The notes beneath the pieces are model-generated. The model did no database searches. It saw only the letters and a list, made by a program, of their open reading frames with translations, and was not told the origin of the DNA. A program made the translations under genes and the position numbers. Shown here piece by piece: positions 1 to 5,533 of a stretch of 6,633 bases of DNA. Source of the stretch: Saprospiraceae bacterium (lineage in GTDB: Bacteria; Bacteroidota; Bacteroidia; Chitinophagales; Saprospiraceae); the NCBI GenBank assembly GCA_020630045.1, contig JAHDCE010000235.1, forward strand, positions 1-6,633, given 5' to 3'. Position 1 is the first letter of the stretch; every line of letters begins with the position of its first letter.

Positions 1-1
1 T

Positions 2-1270
2 GCCAATGATATCGAACAAGTCGTATTCTTGAACACCAGAGGAATCCAAGCATTCGGAAGCATCGGAGAAAAATTTTCTTTTTATAGTGATTTTAGGGAG
101 TCACAAGGACGTTTTCCCGGATATTTGACGGACTTTATAGCCGAAAATAGAATTGTTCCCGGAAGGGGATTGGTAAAAAGACACCAAGACTATCCCAATG
201 CTTGGGACTTTTCAAGGGCCACGGGTCATATTACCTATCAACCCAATGAATTTTTTAATTTTCAACTCGGACACGGACAAAATTTCTTTGGAGAAGGTTA
301 CCGTTCCATGTTATTGTCAGATGCCGCTTTCCCAAACCCTTACCTTAGAATACGAACCAAATTTTGGAACATTGAATACGTGAATCTTTTCACTCAAATG
401 AGCGATGTTCAAGATAAAGTTACCGACTCCGTTATTCCTAAGTTCGTAACCTCACACTACTTATCCTGGAACGCCACTGAAAAATTCAATATCTCATTAT
501 TCGAAACGGTCGTTTACCAAGATAGCACAGGAACAAGAGGATATGATTTTAATTACCTCAATCCTATTATCTTTTTCCGCCCCTTGGAATTTGCGCTCGG
601 CTCCGCCGGCGGAAATGTCCTAATCGGCTTGAACGCCAGCTATAAAATCAGACAAAAAAACGTTGTATATGCCCAGTTGATATTAGACGAATTCCGCTTT
701 CGCGAATTTTTAGAATTTAACGGTTGGTGGGGCAACAAACTTGGATTTCAAGTCGGATTCAAAGGCTATGATTTCCTAATCGACGGACTGAAAGTACAAT
801 CGGAATTCAACTGGGCACGGCCTTATTTGTATTCTCATAAGATATCATTACAAAGCTATACCCATTTCAACCAACCATTGGCACATCCCCTTGGCGGGAA
901 TTTTGCCGAATCGGTTACTCGGGTTTCCTACAACAGAAAACGAATTTTTGCGGAAGCAGAATTGATGTATGCTGTCCAAGGTTTGGACACGCTTTCGTCT
1001 AACTGGGGGTCGAATCCGTTCCTGTCCTACGATACGCGCGAACAAGAAATCAACAACGAAGTCGGACAAGGTATCAGAGCGACCACCATATATGCAGAGG
1101 CTAGGTTCGGTTATGTAATCAATCCCGCATACAACCTAAGGCTAGAAGCGGGGATGTCATATCGTAGATTTTCTCCTGAACAAGAAATCGATGGCATCGA
1201 AAAATCAAACACTTTATATTTCCACATCGGACTCGCTACTCGTTTATTAAATAACTACAGCGACTTTTAA
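2..1270 (+). CDS. Wzi/RemB-like outer-membrane beta-barrel protein (5' end cut off)
   Basis: The reading frame is open from the left edge (frame of base 2) to the TAA at 1268-1270, giving 422 visible residues. A TTG at 29 is in frame, but the coding sequence clearly continues upstream of it, so this is a fragment lacking its N-terminus and signal peptide, perhaps about 130 residues judging from remembered family lengths. The protein is rich in alternating aromatic and polar residues and ends in Phe (NNYSDF), as expected for an outer-membrane barrel. Family-like stretches are GHGQNFFGEGYRS (269-307), a following TKFWNIEYVNLF segment, LNPIIFFRPLEFALGS and a GWWGNKLGFQVG segment. These resemble the Wzi capsule-assembly family and the Bacteroidota gliding protein RemB. 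Wzi anchors capsule at the outer membrane; RemB is linked to gliding. Which role applies here is not decidable from sequence, but gmd starting 11 bases downstream favours polysaccharide attachment or export. The family call is from recall of motifs, not a search. Confidence 0.72.
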   Translation, partial: ANDIEQVVFLNTRGIQAFGSIGEKFSFYSDFRESQGRFPGYLTDFIAENRIVPGRGLVKRHQDYPNAWDFSRATGHITYQPNEFFNFQLGHGQNFFGEGYRSMLLSDAAFPNPYLRIRTKFWNIEYVNLFTQMSDVQDKVTDSVIPKFVTSHYLSWNATEKFNISLFETVVYQDSTGTRGYDFNYLNPIIFFRPLEFALGSAGGNVLIGLNASYKIRQKNVVYAQLILDEFRFREFLEFNGWWGNKLGFQVGFKGYDFLIDGLKVQSEFNWARPYLYSHKISLQSYTHFNQPLAHPLGGNFAESVTRVSYNRKRIFAEAELMYAVQGLDTLSSNWGSNPFLSYDTREQEINNEVGQGIRATTIYAEARFGYVINPAYNLRLEAGMSYRRFSPEQEIDGIEKSNTLYFHIGLATRLLNNYSDF

Positions 1271-1281
1271 ACATAGGACAC

Positions 1282-2394
1282 ATGGCTAAAAAAGCGATAA
1301 TTACAGGAGTTACCGGACAAGACGGTGCATACCTGACCGAACTCCTGTTGAAAAAAGGTTATGAAGTTCACGGTATCAAAAGAAGGAGCTCCTTGTTTAA
1401 TACAAGTAGAATCGATCACTTGTATCAAGCCCCTTATGTAAACGAGCGCAATTTTTTCCTACACTACGGCGATTTGACCGATTCAACCAATCTTATTCGT
1501 CTTGTCGGCGAAATTCAACCTGATGAAATCTATAATCTGGCTGCGATGTCCCATGTAAAAGTGAGCTTCGATATGCCGGAATATACAGCTAACGCAGATG
1601 GAATCGGTGTGCTTAGATTACTTGAAGCGATTCGGATACATGGCCTAGAGTCAAAAACCAAATTTTACCAAGCTTCTACCTCCGAACTTTATGGCTTAGT
1701 ACAAGCCGTGCCACAGTTGGAAACAACTCCGTTTTACCCGCGTTCGCCCTATGCTGTAGCAAAAATGTATGGCTATTGGATTACGGTCAACTACCGCGAA
1801 GCATATAACATGTTCGCCTGTAACGGAATCCTATTTAATCACGAATCTCCTCTAAGGGGAGAAACCTTCGTGACCAGAAAAATTACACGAGCTGCCGCTA
1901 GCATCGGACTAGGACTCCAGGATAAACTGTTCCTGGGTAACTTGGATGCGGAAAGGGATTGGGGGCATGCCAAAGATTATGTCGAAGCCATGTGGATGAT
2001 ATTGCAGCATGACGAACCCGAAGATTTCGTTGTCGCTACAGGAATAACCACCACAGTCAGAGACTTTGTAAATATGTCCTTCCGAGAAATCGGGGTCGAA
2101 CTTGAGTTCAAAGGCAAAGGAGTTGATGAAGTGGGAATCGTAGCGTCCTACTCCGGAGACAATCCGAATATCTTTGTGGGTAAAGAATTGGTAGCGGTTA
2201 ACCCAAAATATTTTAGACCGACAGAGGTTGAACTGTTGATTGGTGACGCCACTAAAGCCCGCCAAAAATTAGGATGGGAACCCAAATGCGATTTGGAGTA
2301 TCTGGTCAAGGATATGATGAAGTGCGATTTGGAAACATTCCGAAAGGAGCAATATCTCCTAAAAGAAGGATATGAAGAAAAAAAGATTTTTTAA
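1282..2394 (+). CDS. gmd: GDP-mannose 4,6-dehydratase
   Basis: This cytoplasmic short-chain dehydrogenase/reductase converts GDP-D-mannose to GDP-4-keto-6-deoxy-D-mannose, the first committed step to GDP-L-fucose (and to GDP-rhamnose or perosamine in other organisms). The 370 residues are full length for the family. The N-terminal Rossmann motif GVTGQDG lies at residues 9-15. The catalytic set is Thr133 and Glu135 in STSELYG, then Tyr157 and Lys161 in the YxxxK motif of SPYAVAK. The substrate-side segment NHESPLRGETFVTRK (186-200) and the C-terminal FRPTEVELLIGD (311-322) are typical. Residue 191 is Leu where the E. coli type, as I recall it, has Arg (SPRRGE); I believe Leu also occurs in other Gmd proteins, so I do not read it as a defect. 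The ATG at 1282 follows a short AGGA (1275-1278) and gives the expected MAKKAIITG beginning. The 11-base gap to the barrel gene suggests co-transcription. The following fcl gene supports fucose as the end product. Confidence 0.97.
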   Translation: MAKKAIITGVTGQDGAYLTELLLKKGYEVHGIKRRSSLFNTSRIDHLYQAPYVNERNFFLHYGDLTDSTNLIRLVGEIQPDEIYNLAAMSHVKVSFDMPEYTANADGIGVLRLLEAIRIHGLESKTKFYQASTSELYGLVQAVPQLETTPFYPRSPYAVAKMYGYWITVNYREAYNMFACNGILFNHESPLRGETFVTRKITRAAASIGLGLQDKLFLGNLDAERDWGHAKDYVEAMWMILQHDEPEDFVVATGITTTVRDFVNMSFREIGVELEFKGKGVDEVGIVASYSGDNPNIFVGKELVAVNPKYFRPTEVELLIGDATKARQKLGWEPKCDLEYLVKDMMKCDLETFRKEQYLLKEGYEEKKIF

Positions 2395-2465
2395 CGCATA
2401 CTGAATACGTGATCACACGATTGATGAATTCATTGCTATACCCAACCAAGCAAACACTACAAATC

Positions 2466-2470
2466 AGGAA
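2466..2470 (+). promoter_or_regulatory. possible ribosome binding site of the GDP-L-fucose synthase gene
   Basis: AGGAA lies five bases before the ATG at 2476, the best Shine-Dalgarno-like spacing in the window. It sits at the end of the 81-base gap after gmd (2395-2475). I found no convincing Bacteroidota promoter (TTTG plus TAnnTTTG) in that gap, so it reads as an intra-operon spacer. Many Bacteroidota genes do not depend on such sites, so its use is inferred only. Confidence 0.4.
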
Positions 2471-2475
2471 ATATT

Positions 2476-3420
2476 ATGAATAAAGAAGATAAAATTTATG
2501 TGGCGGGGCACCGGGGAATGGTAGGTTCAGCTTTGATTCGTAGACTCAATAGAGATGGCTTTCACAATATTATTTTTAGAAGGTCAGCGGAGCTGGATTT
2601 GAGAAATCAGAAAGCAGTCAATGACTTTTTCCTTACGGAAAAACCCGATTATGTTTTTCTCGCTGCCGCTAAAGTGGGGGGGATTTTGGCTAACAATACT
2701 TATCGGGCCGAATTCATCTATGATAACTTGATGATTCAAAACAATATCATTCATGCCGCTCATGTAAATGGTGTGAAAAAGCTGATGTTCTTAGGGTCTT
2801 CTTGTATTTATCCCAAGATGGCTCCCCAGCCGCTCAAGGAGGATTATTTATTGACGGATACCTTGGAACCGACCAACGAACCCTATGCCATCGCCAAAAT
2901 AGCGGGTATCAAAATGTGCGACGCTTACCGTCACCAATACGGATCCAATTTCATCTCTGTCATGCCGACCAACCTTTATGGACCGAATGATAATTATGAT
3001 TTGAAAACATCACACGTATTACCGGCATTACTCCGAAAATTTCACGAAGCGAAAGAACAAGGATTGTCAGAAGTGGTCATGTGGGGCACAGGCAACCCTA
3101 AAAGGGAGTTCTTACACGTGGACGATTTGGCTGATGCTTGTTTTTTCCTAATGGAAAACTACGATGAAGAAGGACTGGTGAATATCGGAACGGGCGAAGA
3201 TGTCGCCATCATCGAATTGGCTCGAATGATCAAGGAAGTGGTCGGTTTCGAAGGAGAAATCACCCATGACTTGACCAAGCCGGACGGTACACCGAGAAAG
3301 TTGATGGATGTGAGTAAACTGGAAAAAATAGGTTGGAAATATTCCATCTCGTTAAAGGACGGAATCTCTTCCGTGTACGAAGACGTCAAAGAAAAATTTA
3401 ACAGCAAATCATTTGCATAA
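2476..3420 (+). CDS. fcl: GDP-L-fucose synthase (3,5-epimerase/4-reductase)
   Basis: This NADPH-dependent cytoplasmic enzyme epimerises GDP-4-keto-6-deoxymannose at C3 and C5 and reduces C4 to give GDP-L-fucose, directly after Gmd. The 314 residues match the usual family length. The Rossmann motif is GHRGMVG (11-17). The catalytic residues known from the E. coli enzyme all have counterparts: Ser108 and Cys110 in GSSCIYP, Tyr137 and Lys141 in EPYAIAK, and His180 in KTSHVLPALL. The segment NLYGPNDNYD (166-175) and the GTGNPKREFLHVDD block (204-217) are diagnostic for the family. The ATG at 2476 is preceded by AGGAA and places the Rossmann motif at the usual distance. The stop overlaps the next start by one base (TAATG, 3418-3422), implying translational coupling to the isomerase. 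The alternative symbol wcaG is used for the same enzyme. Confidence 0.97.
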   Translation: MNKEDKIYVAGHRGMVGSALIRRLNRDGFHNIIFRRSAELDLRNQKAVNDFFLTEKPDYVFLAAAKVGGILANNTYRAEFIYDNLMIQNNIIHAAHVNGVKKLMFLGSSCIYPKMAPQPLKEDYLLTDTLEPTNEPYAIAKIAGIKMCDAYRHQYGSNFISVMPTNLYGPNDNYDLKTSHVLPALLRKFHEAKEQGLSEVVMWGTGNPKREFLHVDDLADACFFLMENYDEEGLVNIGTGEDVAIIELARMIKEVVGFEGEITHDLTKPDGTPRKLMDVSKLEKIGWKYSISLKDGISSVYEDVKEKFNSKSFA

Positions 3421-4406
3421 TGGATAAGATGATTGCCAAATTTCCCGAGCAATTAAGGGAAGCGATCCGCATCGGAAAAAGCACTTCAGTAAAACGACAC
3501 ACTGAAAAAATCCACAACTTCTATGTCGCCGGACTAGGAGGTTCAGGGATAGGTGCCAATTTTGTAGCGGAGTTCATCAGGGAAGAATCAAATGTTCCTT
3601 ACCTCATTGGGAAAGGATACGATGTGCCGAATTGGATAGGGAAAAACACGGTAGCCATTGCCTCTTCCTATTCGGGAAATACAGAAGAAACCCTCTTCTC
3701 ATTCAAGCAATTGATGGAAAAAGCCGGTAAAGTCGTTGTCGTTTCTTCCGGAGGCAAAATTATCCAAGCGGCTACCGAAAAGGACTTGGACCACTTCAAA
3801 CTACCGGACAATTGGTCTAGCCCCCGAGCTTGTCTAGGATATTCCCTGGTACAACAAATGTGCTTGCTCAACAAACTGGGCATCATCGGAGACGATAAAA
3901 TCGACAACATAGAAAAAGCGGCCGACTTACTGGACGCCGAACATGATAACATCCGCAAGGAAGCGAAAGAAATCGCTGCTTTCCTTCAAAATACGATTCC
4001 GGTCATCTACGTGGAAGATCGAATGGAAGCCGTAGCGGTCAGATGTCGCCAACAAATCAACGAAAATTCAAAAATGTTGTGCTGGCATCATATCGTACCT
4101 GAGATGAATCACAACGAACTCGTAGGTTGGAGTGGTGGAGACGAGCGTTTCGCAGTACTTTATATCAGAAACGAAGATGACTTTAGCCGCAACCAAACCC
4201 GAATGCGAATCAATCAGGAAATCATCAGGAAAAAAACACCGCACATCAAGGAAGTATTTTCTAAAGGTGACTCCTTCATTGAAAAAGCTTTGTATCTCGT
4301 TCATCTCCTAGACTGGGTTTCCTTCGACTTGTCCGTCCTCAATGGTGTGGATCCGGTCGAAATCAAAGTCATTGATTACTTGAAATCAGAACTCGCAAAA
4401 GTCTGA
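3420..4406 (+). CDS. SIS-domain phosphoglucose/phosphomannose isomerase (bifunctional PGI/PMI type)
   Basis: This enzyme probably interconverts fructose-6-phosphate with mannose-6-phosphate and/or glucose-6-phosphate in the cytoplasm, supplying mannose for the GDP-mannose and GDP-fucose steps encoded beside it. The 328-residue protein has two sugar-isomerase (SIS) halves. The first carries GLGGSGIGA (38-46) and the phosphate-binding SSYSGNTEE (82-90). Arg136 in SSPRACLGY, Glu215 in QINENSK and His231 in PEMNHNELVGW fit the active-site Arg, Glu and His of the Pyrobaculum aerophilum enzyme; the Glu-to-His spacing of 16 is the same as I recall there. The C-terminal GVDPVEIKVIDYLK (309-322) contains candidates for the catalytic lysine (Lys316 or Lys322), which I cannot assign without an alignment. 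The start overlaps the fcl stop by one base; the next ATG (3429) is possible but less likely given the coupling. Substrate preference cannot be read from sequence, and context favours mannose. It is not a ManA-type (cupin) isomerase. Confidence 0.88.
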   Translation: MDKMIAKFPEQLREAIRIGKSTSVKRHTEKIHNFYVAGLGGSGIGANFVAEFIREESNVPYLIGKGYDVPNWIGKNTVAIASSYSGNTEETLFSFKQLMEKAGKVVVVSSGGKIIQAATEKDLDHFKLPDNWSSPRACLGYSLVQQMCLLNKLGIIGDDKIDNIEKAADLLDAEHDNIRKEAKEIAAFLQNTIPVIYVEDRMEAVAVRCRQQINENSKMLCWHHIVPEMNHNELVGWSGGDERFAVLYIRNEDDFSRNQTRMRINQEIIRKKTPHIKEVFSKGDSFIEKALYLVHLLDWVSFDLSVLNGVDPVEIKVIDYLKSELAKV

Positions 4407-4430
4407 TTCCACGAAAGTGGGTCGACTTTT
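4397..4430 (+). terminator. hairpin spanning the isomerase stop codon; terminator- or attenuator-like
   Basis: AAAAGTC (4397-4403) pairs perfectly with GACTTTT (4424-4430). Inside, GA (4405-4406) pairs with TC (4422-4423), T4408 wobbles with G4421, and CCAC (4409-4412) pairs with GTGG (4417-4420) around a GAAA tetraloop (4413-4416). Two single T bulges (4404, 4407) interrupt the stem, leaving 14 pairs in all. The TGA stop (4404-4406) lies inside the 5' arm. The 3' arm ends in TTTT and runs into the AT-rich manC leader. The U-run is short and the outer stem AT-rich, so full termination is doubtful. Partial termination, RNA processing or mRNA 3'-end stabilisation are alternatives. Structure read by eye; no folding energy was computed. 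Confidence 0.45.
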
Positions 4431-4443
4431 AAATTAATAATAA

Positions 4444-5520
4444 ATGAATTCGAATCATTACGTAGCCATCATGGCGGGAGGAATAGGCAGCCGGTTTTGG
4501 CCCGCCAGCCGGTCGTCCATGCCCAAGCAGTTTTTGGATATTTTAGGGGTCGGCAAATCACTCATCCGGCTGACTTTCGAACGATTCCTCGAACTTTGTC
4601 CGGCGAAAAACATTTATGTTGTCACCAACAAACAATATCGCGAACTGGTCAAGGAACATTTGCCTGAACTCTCCTACGACCAAATCCTTTGTGAACCTTC
4701 CAGGAACAATACGGCTCCTAGCGTCGCTTATACCGCTTTCAAGCTTCATGCCGTCAATCCCGAGGCGAACTTCGTAATGGCACCATCTGACCATGTCATT
4801 CTCAAGGAAAGGGAATTCATCGACCGACTCAAACAAGCATTAGACTATACCGAAGCCAATGACGCCCTCGTCACTCTGGGTATAGAACCGACTCGGCCCG
4901 ATACCGGATATGGTTATATCAACTACGATAAAGCATCTAATGAAAACGGGGTGTTCTCTGTCAACCGATTTACTGAAAAACCGGACTTGGAAAATGCCAA
5001 GGCATTCGTAGCTAGTGGAGATTATGTTTGGAACGCGGGCATTTTTGTTTGGAAAACCAAAAACATATTGGCTTCCTTCCGGAAAAACGCAGAGGAGGTT
5101 TACAACATCCTCAAGCAAGGAGAAGGGACATACAATACAGAAAAAGAACAAACGTTTATCGACGAATATTATCCGACTACGCCGGATATTTCGGTCGATT
5201 ACGCTATCATGGAAAAGGCGGACAACATCCACACGATTCCGGCGGATATCGGTTGGACGGACTTAGGAACTTGGGGTTCATTATATGCTTTCCGCGACAA
5301 AGACGACAAAGGAAATGTAGTGGATGGAAAAGTAGAATTACTAGACACGACCAATTGCTTGGTCAGAACCCAAGCCGACAGATTGTCCATCTTTAAAGGA
5401 CTGAACGATTACATCATTATTGACGAAAAAGATACACTGTTGGTTTTTCCCAAATCGGAAGAACAGCAAATCAAACCCTTGGTGAAAAACCTCAAGGAAA
5501 AAGGTATCATCAAGGAATAA
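4444..5520 (+). CDS. manC: mannose-1-phosphate guanylyltransferase (GDP-mannose pyrophosphorylase)
   Basis: This cytoplasmic nucleotidyltransferase makes GDP-D-mannose and pyrophosphate from GTP and mannose-1-phosphate, the substrate for Gmd. The signature AGGIGSRFWPASR (11-23) followed by PKQFL (27-31) gives the GTP-binding loop with Arg17 and Lys28. Further family blocks are CEPSRNNTAPS (83-93), APSDHVI (113-119), TGYGYI (154-159), FTEKPD (176-181), WNAGIFVWK (196-204) and GWTDLGTWGSLY (270-281). At 358 residues it is the short monofunctional form, without the C-terminal cupin isomerase domain of about 110-120 residues found in fused ManC/AlgA proteins. That agrees with a separate isomerase gene just upstream. 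An in-frame TAA (4441-4443) directly abuts the ATG, which fixes the start; the leader is AT-rich with no Shine-Dalgarno. The 37-base gap to the isomerase holds most of the hairpin at 4397-4430, so manC may be expressed at a different level from the upstream genes. Confidence 0.95.
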   Translation: MNSNHYVAIMAGGIGSRFWPASRSSMPKQFLDILGVGKSLIRLTFERFLELCPAKNIYVVTNKQYRELVKEHLPELSYDQILCEPSRNNTAPSVAYTAFKLHAVNPEANFVMAPSDHVILKEREFIDRLKQALDYTEANDALVTLGIEPTRPDTGYGYINYDKASNENGVFSVNRFTEKPDLENAKAFVASGDYVWNAGIFVWKTKNILASFRKNAEEVYNILKQGEGTYNTEKEQTFIDEYYPTTPDISVDYAIMEKADNIHTIPADIGWTDLGTWGSLYAFRDKDDKGNVVDGKVELLDTTNCLVRTQADRLSIFKGLNDYIIIDEKDTLLVFPKSEEQQIKPLVKNLKEKGIIKE

Positions 5521-5533
5521 GCTCAAGCACGAA

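Noticed and set aside
1846..1862. TCTCC...GGAGA inverted repeat inside gmd
   Set aside because: It falls in the codons of the conserved HESPLRGE segment, so protein constraint explains it.
1909..2265. Antisense open frame of 118 codons inside gmd
   Set aside because: The + strand here encodes the conserved C-terminal half of Gmd; the reverse product has no family features.
4840..5232. Antisense open frame of 130 codons inside manC
   Set aside because: It is entirely opposite conserved manC coding sequence, with no recognisable domain and no plausible initiation context.
5028..5396. Out-of-frame + strand open frame of 122 codons within manC
   Set aside because: It overlaps the catalytic core of manC in another frame; its Arg-rich composition is typical of a shifted-frame artefact.
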